Positions 34,958 through 45,368 of a stretch of DNA of 64,000 nucleotides are shown here, piece by piece. How positions within the stretch are numbered: position 1 is the first letter of the stretch; each line of letters opens with the position of its first letter. Under the pieces are notes generated by a model. That model saw nothing but the letters and a program-made list of their open reading frames with translations, had not been told where the DNA came from and did not search any database. The DNA comes from Crotalaria pallida (lineage: Eukaryota; Streptophyta; Magnoliopsida; Fabales; Fabaceae). The position numbers were made by a program, and so were the translations under genes. The stretch spans positions 124,927,290 through 124,991,289 of the forward strand of contig CM075649.1 in the NCBI GenBank assembly GCA_037953625.1, read 5' to 3'.

Positions 34958-36522
34958 TGTTGGAAAACTACACTCGGTAGGTGAAATAACTAGGAACACT
35001 AGGAGAACACCTAGAAGGGGGGTTGAATAGGTGTTATAGAAACTTTGAAAGATTTTCGCAAGAAACAAATCTAAACGATTAAAACCAATGAAAATCAATC
35101 AATTAACAAATATTATATCAGAGATTAAGCGGAAACAATCAACACCAATATTCTTATTGATTCACCTAGGTTATGAAAATGATTTTCCCCAAATTATTGA
35201 ACAATAAAGATTCAATTCAATCAAATATAGAAAAATCACTTTTTCTAGGTTTTCAATCAAGAACACAATTAATAACAAGAATTGTAAAGAGTAGAGAGTT
35301 TAGAGATACGACACAGTGATTTATCCTGGTTCACTTTCATCCACTTGAAAGCTACTCCAGTCCCCTCTTCAACCAAGAGAGATTCTTCACTATGAGGAAT
35401 TAGAGTTTCTCAAATTACAAGTAAATGCCTCACAAGACTTCCTTCTTGCTAGCCTACAAAGGATACCACACCCTTGCCTTGTAACCCTATTGATATCTAA
35501 TCTAACCTCTACTTGCTTGTTGATAACCCCACAACAAGTCTTCTTTGCTTGCTTCACTCACAAGACTTCCAAGTACTTTGAGATTCTTCAAAGTGCCTTC
35601 CAAATGCTTGATGAAATGCTTCTTCAAGACTTTCAACTAAACTTGCTTGATTCACAAAATCAAGGCTTCCTTTGTTGTAGAATGTTTGCCTCTTGCAATG
35701 ATTACAACTCAATAGAAAACAAAAACAATCCTATGAATCTCTTTCAAAAGCTATGAAATATCAACATGAGAGATTCAAGGTTCTTGATCAAAGAATATGA
35801 AAATGAGAGCTTTGATCTTGAGAGAGTGAGAGAGAATAGTGTGGATTTGATTCTTTGTAAAATTGTGTATCAAAATGATTCTAGTTGATAGAAATGATTA
35901 GGAAAAGGTTTATATAGAATACCCAAAAGTTGGAGCACTTAGAATGGCTTTTGAGAAGTGAAAAACGTATTTAAAAAACCATATCTGATCAAGTTACTCG
36001 AGTGAAATGAGTGTTACTCGAGTAATACGAAAGCTGCATAAATTTCACTCGAGTGAAAAAGGTTTTACTCGAGTAAAAGTTCAGATAATCGATTATCAAA
36101 AGTTTGTTAATCGATTATCAGTTCAAAATACACTGTTAATAAATTATCAAAATCTGTTAATCGATTATTAACATTAAAAATCACTTAAAACTTGTTTTCT
36201 CAAAAACTAAACCTTTTCTTTCAAACCTTTAAGCCACCTATTGATTTTAGGCAAAGTGAATACTCAAAATATGATATAATCATGCAATCAAAAGAGATTC
36301 ACTACCCTCTAATAAATTCTACCCAAACTCATAAACTAAAAGACTTGTGAGGCAAAAGATAAAACAATAAAACATAAACTACCAAACTAAGTCTTCATGA
36401 GTTGGCTCTCTCTTCATAACTTGATGTTTGTTGTTGCTTGTTGAGCTTGAACTTGATCAACACACTTGTAGCTTGTTCAAAACCTTTTGGCATTTATCAA
36501 AACATTCTTCATGGATCTTACA
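34958..36522 (-). repeat. SIRE-type LTR 3 (internal)
   Basis: 1565 bp with A at 35845, matching LTR 1 at that site but agreeing with LTRs 2 and 4 at the positions where LTR 1 is unique. Confidence 0.92.
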
Positions 36523-36982
36523 ATCTCCCCCTTTTTGAAAATGACAAACATGTTTTGAAATCGTTTGAAGTTCATTGAAGTTGTTGATGCTTGAACCATT
36601 TGATCACTTGGTGAGACTCTTGCTCCCCCTCAATTAATGCTTTTGAAATTTGAAATCCAATTGAGTAAGCTTGATTCTCCCCCTATCTTCAAAAACTTTG
36701 CTCAACCTACATAAAAACAACAAAACAACCTTTCTCCAAACATACCATTTAAAAATTTCTCCCTTTGTTTCAAAAACATCATATTTCTCCCCCTTTGGCA
36801 TTATCAAAAAGAAATATATACCAATTGAAATAAGATCTAAGCCAAAATAGAAGAAATATAACCAAAGCATGAATAGAATAACACCAATTTGTAGAATTTT
36901 CTCCTTGATACCAATTGAAGTAGCAAATGAATGAATATCACATGAAAGTCCTTTTGCTCTTCAATCATACCTACAAAAACAA

Positions 36983-38782
36983 TCATGCTTTGCGTTTTGG
37001 TATCCAAATGGTTTTGGATCCATTTTTGTTAGTGTAGGGACTCTCACCCTTTTTCATCCAAACAAAGTATCCTTTAGGTATACCATGCACTTTAACATAA
37101 CATACATTTGAAGTATGTCCACGAGTACCACAATAGAAACATGTTGGTGCATTTGAAAAATCAACCTTTGAAAAATCAACAACATTTCTATGAGATTTAC
37201 TCTTAGCATTAGTATAACCCAAACCAAACTTGTTTGAATTTTCTCTTTGAAAATTTAACAATGTGCGCAATCTAATATCACCATTTGAGAAACTTGCAAG
37301 CTTATTTTTCAAAATAGCATTTTCATCCTTAAGCAACTTGCAATTCTCACAATCAACCACAATATTCAATCTACTAGCACAATCACAAGAAGAACTAGCA
37401 TATATAAGATCAAGAGTTTCATTTTCAAGATTAAGCTCATCAACTTGTTTTTGAAGTTCTAAAATCTCTTGTTGATGTTTCAAAATGATCTTCTTCCTTT
37501 CAATGTTTTTCTTAGCTAATTTCTTGAGATGTTCATGCATTTCTTCATAAGCATTATATAACATTTCATAATTTGAAGAAATTTCGGATTTAGTAAGACT
37601 TACATCGCTTTCGTCACTTTGCTCACTTGATTCATCATTTGAGCTTTCCTCTTCATGTACTTGAGCTATCAAGTTGAGACAAGTGGCATGTTCATCATCC
37701 GAAGAACTACTAGTTGTGTTTTTCTTGTCTTGTTCATCATCACTATTCCAAACTATGTATGCCCTTTTGTGTTTTGCATTATTCTTCTCTTTCTCCTTCT
37801 TCTTGAGATACTTAGAGCATGAGTACTTGAGATGACCGCGCTTTCCACATTCATGGCAAACTACACCTTCTTTTGATGTCTTGGTCTTGTAGTGTGAGGA
37901 ATTCTTCTCTTTACTTTTGTCCTTGTTCAACCTTCCTTTTCTCCTTAGAATTTTATTGAACTTTCTTAGTAGAAGCTTCATCTCCTCTTCATCAATATCC
38001 GAATCGGAATCTTCATTATCATCATCATCATCATCATCGGAACTCTCTTCCTTTTTATATGACCTTTGAGCTTTAAGAGCAATTCCTTTTCTCTCTTTGT
38101 ACTTATCCGACTCTTCATGCATTTGCAAACGTTCAAGCTCCATTTCATGTTCTTGTAGCTTTCCGAAAAGTGTTGCTAAGTCCATTGTGTCCAAGTCCTT
38201 TGATTCAACAATTGCGGTAACCTTGGGTTGCCATTCCCTACTTAGACATCTTAAAACTTTGTTAACAAGTTCACAATTCACGAAAGTTTTACCAAGAGCA
38301 ATGAGATGATTAACAATATGAGTAAAACGTTTTTGCATAAAACATATAGATTCATTAGGCAACATATGAAACAATTCATATTCATGCATCAAAGAATTCA
38401 ATCTAGCACGCCTAACTTCACTAGTGCCTTCATGTGTGACTTGCAAGGTGTCCCACATATCTTTGGCATCTTTACATAGGGAGACTCTAAAGAACTCATC
38501 ATAAGATAGAGCGGAGGTGATGATATTTTTTGCTTTTAAATCATATTGAATTTTCCTTTTATCATCATCGGTCCACTTATCTTTGGGAGTAAGTGTAAGC
38601 ACACCTTCTACATCTTTTGAGGGAATATAAGGACCAATTTCAATGGCTTCCCAAATGTTCATATCTATGGCTTCTATAAAGATTCTCATCCTAATTTTCC
38701 AATAAGCATAACCCTCTCCACCAAACATAGGAGGGCGATTTATTGAAGCACCTTCACCACCAAAAGGATTCGTAGAACCCAT
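36983..38782 (-). CDS. gag: SIRE-type copia Gag, copy 3 (599 aa)
   Basis: Third intact frame, same architecture as the other two. Private changes include FRVSLCKD for FRVSQCKD, HATCLN for HAACLN and KKIILKH for KKLILKH. It is nearest the outer right LTR, the element's 5' side, so it is the copy whose transcription from LTR 4 would start first. Confidence 0.92.
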   Translation of the reverse strand: MGSTNPFGGEGASINRPPMFGGEGYAYWKIRMRIFIEAIDMNIWEAIEIGPYIPSKDVEGVLTLTPKDKWTDDDKRKIQYDLKAKNIITSALSYDEFFRVSLCKDAKDMWDTLQVTHEGTSEVRRARLNSLMHEYELFHMLPNESICFMQKRFTHIVNHLIALGKTFVNCELVNKVLRCLSREWQPKVTAIVESKDLDTMDLATLFGKLQEHEMELERLQMHEESDKYKERKGIALKAQRSYKKEESSDDDDDDDNEDSDSDIDEEEMKLLLRKFNKILRRKGRLNKDKSKEKNSSHYKTKTSKEGVVCHECGKRGHLKYSCSKYLKKKEKEKNNAKHKRAYIVWNSDDEQDKKNTTSSSSDDEHATCLNLIAQVHEEESSNDESSEQSDESDVSLTKSEISSNYEMLYNAYEEMHEHLKKLAKKNIERKKIILKHQQEILELQKQVDELNLENETLDLIYASSSCDCASRLNIVVDCENCKLLKDENAILKNKLASFSNGDIRLRTLLNFQRENSNKFGLGYTNAKSKSHRNVVDFSKVDFSNAPTCFYCGTRGHTSNVCYVKVHGIPKGYFVWMKKGESPYTNKNGSKTIWIPKRKA

Positions 38783-38851
38783 TGTAGTTTCTCAAGGATC
38801 TTAACGAAAAAGCTCTATGCTCGTGTCTTTCGACCGAGCTCTGATACCAAT

Positions 38852-40416
38852 TGTTGGAAAACTACACTCGGTAGGTGAAATAACTAGGAACACTAGGAGA
38901 ACACCTAGAAGGGGGGTTGAATAGGTGTTATAGAAACTTTGAAAGATTTTCGCAAGAAACAAATCTAAACGATTAAAACCAATGAAAATCAATCAATTAA
39001 CAAATATTATATCAGAGATTAAGCGGAAACAATCAACACCAATATTCTTATTGATTCACCTAGGTTATGAAAATGATTTTCCCCAAATTATTGAACAATA
39101 AAGATTCAATTCAATCAAATATAGAAAAATCACTTTTTCTAGGTTTTCAATCAAGAACACAATTAATAACAAGAATTGTAAAGAGTAGAGAGTTTAGAGA
39201 TACGACACAGTGATTTATCCTGGTTCACTTTCATCCACTTGAAAGCTACTCCAGTCCCCTCTTCAACCAAGAGAGATTCTTCACTATGAGGAATTAGAGT
39301 TTCTCAAATTACAAGTAAATGCCTCACAAGACTTCCTTCTTGCTAGCCTACAAAGGATACCACACCCTTGCCTTGTAACCCTATTGATATCTAATCTAAC
39401 CTCTACTTGCTTGTTGATAACCCCACAACAAGTCTTCTTTGCTTGCTTCACTCACAAGACTTCCAAGTACTTTGAGATTCTTCAAAGTGCCTTCCAAATG
39501 CTTGATGAAATGCTTCTTCAAGACTTTCAACTAAACTTGCTTGATTCACAAAATCAAGGCTTCCTTTGTTGTAGAATGTTTGCCTCTTGCAATGATTACA
39601 ACTCAATAGAAAACAAAAACAATCCTATGAATCTCTTTCAAAAGCTATGAAATATCAACATGAGAGATTCAAGGTTCTTGATCAAAGAATATGAAAATGA
39701 GAGCTTTGATCTTGAGAGAGTGAGAGAGAATAGTGTGGCTTTGATTCTTTGTAAAATTGTGTATCAAAATGATTCTAGTTGATAGAAATGATTAGGAAAA
39801 GGTTTATATAGAATACCCAAAAGTTGGAGCACTTAGAATGGCTTTTGAGAAGTGAAAAACGTATTTAAAAAACCATATCTGATCAAGTTACTCGAGTGAA
39901 ATGAGTGTTACTCGAGTAATACGAAAGCTGCATAAATTTCACTCGAGTGAAAAAGGTTTTACTCGAGTAAAAGTTCAGATAATCGATTATCAAAAGTTTG
40001 TTAATCGATTATCAGTTCAAAATACACTGTTAATAAATTATCAAAATCTGTTAATCGATTATTAACATTAAAAATCACTTAAAACTTGTTTTCTCAAAAA
40101 CTAAACCTTTTCTTTCAAACCTTTAAGCCACCTATTGATTTTAGGCAAAGTGAATACTCAAAATATGATATAATCATGCAATCAAAAGAGATTCACTACC
40201 CTCTAATAAATTCTACCCAAACTCATAAACTAAAAGACTTGTGAGGCAAAAGATAAAACAATAAAACATAAACTACCAAACTAAGTCTTCATGAGTTGGC
40301 TCTCTCTTCATAACTTGATGTTTGTTGTTGCTTGTTGAGCTTGAACTTGATCAACACACTTGTAGCTTGTTCAAAACCTTTTGGCATTTATCAAAACATT
40401 CTTCATGGATCTTACA
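38852..40416 (-). repeat. SIRE-type LTR 4 (outer, 5' side)
   Basis: 1565 bp, ending at the TSD ctgta (40417-40421). It has C at 39739, like LTR 2. It is the 5' LTR of the array on the element strand. Confidence 0.92.
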
Positions 40417-40421
40417 CTGTA

Positions 40422-40781
40422 GCCATGGGCACGTTACAACCTTATGAAAGACCTTTTGATTTTTGCATGTATTCAATAATTTCAGTGGAGATTTTGGTCT
40501 ATAGTCAAGCTTATGGCAATGCATTTTCATTGATGAACCTGAGTGAAATATTTTTAACCCATCATACACATGAGAGAGATGTGAGGCTATGTGTGACTGC
40601 AATCTTTTGGTTCCTCTTGAATTTGTTTTCCTAGTTAGGTTTTGTGAAGTAATCTGCTTGTTAAGTGAAAGTTGTTGCATAAAGTTAGTTAGTTTTTCTG
40701 GTTAGGTAGATGCATTTGAAAATACTAGGGTGGTTCTGAACCTTCTTTATTTGTTTACTTTTGCCTGGGACATGCAAAATG
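40422..40781 (+). other. Athila-like 3' noncoding region, continued
   Basis: The rest of the interior after the SIRE-type insertion. A 100-aa frame overlaps it but begins inside the copia LTR, so it is a chance fusion. No env-like features such as a signal peptide or furin site are seen. Confidence 0.65.
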
Positions 40782-40796
40782 TTAAGTTTGGGAGTG
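40782..40796 (+). other. Athila-like polypurine tract
   Basis: TTAAGTTTGGGAGTG lies immediately before the 3' LTR start TGATTGTAG. This is the usual Athila arrangement. Confidence 0.75.
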
Positions 40797-42660
40797 TGAT
40801 TGTAGTCTAATATATGATATTTTTCAATGGATTTTATACCCTTTTAACTTAGTTTTTGTTTGATTTCCTTTGCAAATTAGTAAATTTTAGGTTGTTTTTA
40901 GGTTTAGTGTCAATACAATTACTCTGCGTATTTCTATGTGATTTTAGGTGAGTTTTTATGATTAAAGGAGGAAAGAAGAAAATAAAATAAAAAAGAATCA
41001 AGGAGATATAAGATTAGAGATAGAAGATTAAATTCAAAGACTCATTTCTAGTTTTGGATCTATCTTTATCTCAATTAGATAGAATAGATAAAATACTAAT
41101 TTCCTGTTGAAGATAAGAAATTTAATCTTGTAATTTATTATTTATAGATCTCCAATCCTTGGGATTATAAAAATATAGAGAGAGCTAGAGATCGTAGCAT
41201 ATCCTTCTTAGAGAGAGAACCATTACTCCTTCTTCATATTCATCAATTCTCATGTATTCCTTTGGTATTATGGACTTTATGAGCAGCTAATTTTCCCATT
41301 GGGATTGAACACACCATCAAACTCATGTGTATTCGGTGATGTAATCGTACTTTTATTCATCTATTCAATTATTGGTATTTCTATTCTACTCTTAATGTCT
41401 GCAATTATTTGATCAATATTTGCTTAATCTAGGTTTTTAGCTTTGACTGGAAAGTAGAGTTTTAAACTTGACTTGAATAGAAATACTTGGTTTATTATTA
41501 TGCTAGGAATAGATAATAATAGATCAATTGCTTTTAATGTTTGGTTTTAATGTTGGGTATTCTCTTGAATGTGCAAGGAACTTACATTCAAGAAAAATAT
41601 CTTAGAATTTTATATGCAAGGAATTGATATAATTGAATTTAGTGCATTGCATCGATAATTGTTTAGTGAAAAAAAGTACTTATCACTAAATTACCAACTA
41701 GTGCGATCGGTAAGGTTCGATCCTCGTTTTCCCCATCAATTCAATAACTGTTTTATTGTTTTTATTTAATTCAAGTTATTTCCATTGTTTTTATTTATTT
41801 CATGTTATTTCCATTAGTTTCATAAGCTTATTTAAGTTTTTGGTCCCTGAAAGTTGACCGAGTTTTGGTTTTAGTCCCTATCTTTTTATTTGACCGGTCT
41901 TGATCCTTAAAAGTTTAATTTTTTTTTGTTTTGGTCCCTACTCTTAGGGATCCACCGTTGATTGCCGTTAGCCACGTCAGCATGCCATGTGTAACACTCC
42001 TTGTATATCATCTTACTTTATAAGAAAAGTAATAAGTTTATGAATATTTGGACTTGTTATCGTTGGAAAAAGATCTGAAAGTAAGAATTTTCCCTTCCCT
42101 TGAAAATTCCTTTTCACCAACACTTGATTAATAATGAAGTTGACTAACAAAATCAGAGTTTGCGGAAACATAGTAAAATAGTCATATTATACTCTCAAAA
42201 TATATCAAGTGTAACAAGTCCATGGATACCAAATAAATATTATTATGAAACCAAATTCATCTTATGATACCTCTTTCAAAATGTGTATCATATAAATACT
42301 ATTAAAAACATAGATGTTATAGAGCTGGTCACTGGTCCTCTGCCCAAACATTTATCTGGCCGAATCCTCGATATCTGCACAACGGGTTCACAACCCACAC
42401 TTTCTACACTCTGCATGCACCTAAGGGACATCTCCCTTTACTGATTCTTGTGCAAGCTAGATGCACGATCAACACCTAATAAGGGCATGGGGGTTAGCTA
42501 TACATATTCGCATAATCAAATGAGAATAAAACTAACATCCACAAGTCAACATGTAGCAAATCATGATGCATAATCATATGAGCACACCCGGTTAATCATA
42601 ATAATTCTTTCAATGCAAGTGGCATGATGCATGATTTCCTTCCACAACTAAGGCCTCTCA

Positions 42661-43370
42661 AGTCCATCTTGGACGTCCATCCAATACATCCTTGTGTTCC
42701 CGGAACACCGACATTCGTTCCCAGAACGTAATGCCGAACCATACTTGGATAATAAGCATCACTCCCAGAGTGTGCACCACGTTCCCAGAACGTGTAGCAA
42801 ACCATACTTGGAATAATAAGCATCACTCCCAGAGTGTGCATCACGTTCCCAGAACGCATACGTTCCCAGAACGCATAAAAACCAGGTCCCGGACACTGGC
42901 CACATATCTATAATGTGTCATCAAGTAGGTTGCATCTCAATGTGTTCCCAGAACACTAACATACGTTCCTAGAACGTATAAAACCAGGTCCCAGACACTG
43001 GCCACATATCTATAATGTGTCATCAAGTAGGTTATAATTTGGTACTCCCGGAGTACCCTCCTCATATTCCCAGAATATGATAAACGTTCCTACCAACCCA
43101 TCTTCCATTCTATATGCATGAATGCACAATCATCAAGGTTGGTTTTATCTTTAATTCTATTATTATACCAATGTGTTCCCAGAACACTAACATACGTTCC
43201 CAGAACGTATCGCAAACCATACTTGGAATATAATCAAGCACCACTCCCGGAGTGTGCATCACGTTCCCAGAACGTATCCAAGAAACCATGTCCCAGACAA
43301 TGGCCACATTCTCAGAATGTGTCATCAAGTAGGTTGCATCAGTTTGGTACTCCTAGAGTACAGGGTCATG
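42661..43370. repeat. Hairpin array with TCCCAGA-type loops and co-varying arms
   Basis: More than fifteen short inverted repeats share a T(T)CCCAGA(A) centre. Arms differ: TGTT/AACA, CGTT/AACG, ACT/AGT, GTACT/AGTAC, CATATT/AATATG and CACATT/AATGTG. They alternate with CCAG/CTGG and CACAT/ATGTG hairpins and the linker ATCAAGTAGGTT. The matching array in the other LTR is at about 49781-50490. Confidence 0.88.
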
Positions 43371-43565
43371 TTCCCATTAATTCCATTATTATGACTTAGA
43401 AAACACAACTTCTGAATGATATCTTGAGGTATGGCTTTACTCATAAAATTCACCTTTAAATTTAAATTTAACATATTCTCATAGACCTGGATTGAGAGAA
43501 TATAATCATTGGTACTAGCAACCCTTATTCAAAAACTTAACTTTTACTTTTAAGTTTCAGGTACT

Positions 43566-43593
43566 AACCGGTTACATCATCACTTAACCGGTT
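43566..43593. other. Paired AACCGGTT palindromes
   Basis: AACCGGTT is at 43566-43573 and 43586-43593, 20 bp apart. The other LTR has the same pair at 50684 and 50704. Confidence 0.72.
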
Positions 43594-43944
43594 AGAATTA
43601 CAGACCTGAATATAAAACCACTGATTTTCCAAGAATCTTTTCTTAAATTCTCTTCTCAATCCAATAACAAGGTCTTAGCATAACAGAATACCTCAAGTTC
43701 AACACATAATATCATTCAAAATATCTAAGTCATAATCCAATTTTCATTTATGCATAATTTCCTCTTGATATTATCCTTTGATATTAAGGTATTAACTCAT
43801 CACCTCCAATCTAAACCAAACAGTGCTCAAACACATAGTTTTAGATTGGTTTTTGTATGAAATTCTAGCTTAAACTTGAGTACAAATGGTATGGATACTT
43901 AGCCAATTTCAGAAATTCATTTTCTTTGAAAATTGACAGTATCT

Positions 43945-43973
43945 AACCGGTTACAAAATTCGACTAACCGGTT
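43945..43973. other. Paired AACCGGTT palindromes
   Basis: AACCGGTT is at 43945-43952 and 43966-43973, 21 bp apart. The other LTR has them at 51063 and 51084. Confidence 0.72.
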
Positions 43974-44882
43974 AGATTAGGCAGAACATACACTGAAAAA
44001 TGAGGTTTTGCATACCATTTTCTACCATACTCAAATCTAACCAATTTCATTCATAAATAGAGTTTACATACCTTAATACTAGTGTGTTCAACCACAGAAA
44101 CATATCTATATTGCATGCATTCAATATGGATACTCAAATTGCACATAATTGCACATATTTCACAACTTAATGCATCAATTCACAGAATACCCAAATAAGT
44201 CATGAATCCAACATCAATATAGCTTGCATGCATCTAGATAACATTGCTCATAACAATAATTGAGCTCAGATTGGCCTCCAAGCCACTTAACCATTTCAAC
44301 TTATGCCCTTTGAGTCTCTTGGTGACTCATCCTATATTTTACCACAATTTATTCTCATTCTAGCAAATAGTAAGCTTCCCCCTTACCTTAGGTTCGTGCT
44401 TGATCCAAAACATTGCAGAGAGAAAGGCTCCAACATAGATCTCCATTAAATCCACTATATGCAGATAGAGTTGGACAGGGTACCAAAACCAGGGAAATTG
44501 ACATGCAAAACCCAATTAAGAATTGGGGAAAATAATCAAATTGAGTTCTCTGCAACATGCACTAGAGGTAGGAACAGATTTGAAACCAAAAGGGTTTGGG
44601 TACTTACCAAAATCGAGCTTCAAAGTCAGCTCCAGAAATCAGAAGCTGAGGTTTGACAGCATCAACACCTCAACTTGGCAAGCTTCGTTCTCTTGATTTA
44701 GGGACTCTCAACTCACAAACTTTATATCAGTACAAAGCCCTTGATTCAAGCTTTGTAATGGTGTATCACTCATGTTCTAACTCTCAGAAACGAAGGAGAA
44801 TTTCAGAGACGAACTTACAAACCCTAAACAGAGCTTCAACCCTAAATTCAGAGAATCAACCCCAAATCCTTCAGCAATCCAG

Positions 44883-44893
44883 CCTTTTATAGA
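44883..44893 (-). promoter_or_regulatory. LTR TATA box
   Basis: The minus strand reads CTATAAAAGG about 440 bp into the LTR. The other copy is at about 52001-52012. Confidence 0.65.
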
Positions 44894-45022
44894 CGAATTG
44901 GAGTAACATGCAAGGCGACACGTCTATCTCCACTCAAGGAAGGAAGAAATCGTGGCAATTTCTGGGTTAATTGGGTGATTACTCATCAAACGCACTAATC
45001 CCAATTTCTGAGTTCATCGTGT

Positions 45023-45051
45023 AACCGGTTACACAGCCCTTCTAACCGGTT
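45023..45051. promoter_or_regulatory. Paired AACCGGTT palindromes upstream of TATA
   Basis: AACCGGTT is at 45023-45030 and 45044-45051, 21 bp apart, about 130-160 bp upstream of the TATA box on the element strand. In the other LTR the first site has one changed base (AACCAGTT, 52141-52148) and the second is intact (52162-52169). Confidence 0.65.
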
Positions 45052-45329
45052 ACATACTGATAAAATTCAAAAATTAATAATTTAATTACTCTTTCTTCAA
45101 AAACCTTTTTAATATTGCAATTAGGTCCCAACCCAAGGACTAAATTACAATATTCACATTTTTGTACAAAATAACCATATAAAAATATATCTCATATTTT
45201 TATTTTTATATATAAAAACACATAATGTACAAAAACCAAAACCTTCAAAATTAATATAAATCAATTATAAAATAATTGTTATAATTAATTTTTTTGGTTA
45301 TTTGGGAGACGAAAATTAGGGGTGTTACA

Positions 45330-45347
45330 CTACTCCCCCACTTAAAA
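45330..45347 (-). other. Polypurine tract
   Basis: The minus strand reads TTTTAAGTGGGGGAGTAG next to the 3' LTR. Confidence 0.82.
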
Positions 45348-45348
45348 G

Positions 45349-45368
45349 GAATTTCGTCCCCGAAATTC
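45349..45368 (-). other. Conserved hairpin next to the polypurine tract
   Basis: Identical 20-mer to 1471-1490: arms GAATTTCG and CGAAATTC around a 4-base loop. Confidence 0.7.

Larger units (their letters stand above)
27170..40416 (-). mobile_element. Tandem array of a gag-only SIRE-type copia element (4 LTRs, 3 interiors)
   Basis: The repeat unit is exactly 3894 bp: LTR 1565 bp plus interior 2329 bp. LTRs are at 27170, 31064, 34958 and 38852; interiors at 28735, 32629 and 36523. A single TSD ctgta flanks the whole array (27165-27169 and 40417-40421), so one insertion was later expanded, most simply by unequal LTR-LTR recombination. In element orientation the LTRs run TGTAAGATCC to TTTTCCAACA, with an initiator-tRNA-Met site and polypurine tracts. 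Each interior has an intact gag but no protease, integrase or RT. Copies differ by scattered single bases, which argues against a simple assembly duplication. Confidence 0.92.
41990..45329 (-). repeat. 3' LTR of the Tekay-like element
   Basis: In element orientation it starts TGTAACACCCC at 45329 and ends GGAGTGTTACA at 41990. The minus-strand TATA box (CTATAAAAGG) is at about 44883-44893. One AACCGGTT pair lies upstream of it and two pairs downstream, and a hairpin array occupies 42661-43370. Frames 44459-44656 and 44653-44892 lie around the start of transcription and are not recognised. Confidence 0.93.

Noticed and set aside
40332..40634. 100-aa frame near the end of the copia array
   Set aside because: It begins inside LTR 4 and runs into Athila 3' noncoding sequence, a chance fusion at an insertion junction.
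42661..43370. CRISPR-like look of the repeated TCCCAGA hairpins
   Set aside because: Both repeats and intervals vary, arms co-vary, and the array is duplicated because it lies in both LTRs.
42596..43399. Frames of 72-93 aa in the hairpin array
   Set aside because: They are the translation of repeated hairpins and have no independent support.
44459..44892. Two frames of 65 and 79 aa repeated at 51577-52010
   Set aside because: They are inside the Tekay-like LTR, antisense to the element, with no recognisable product. Conservation follows from LTR identity.
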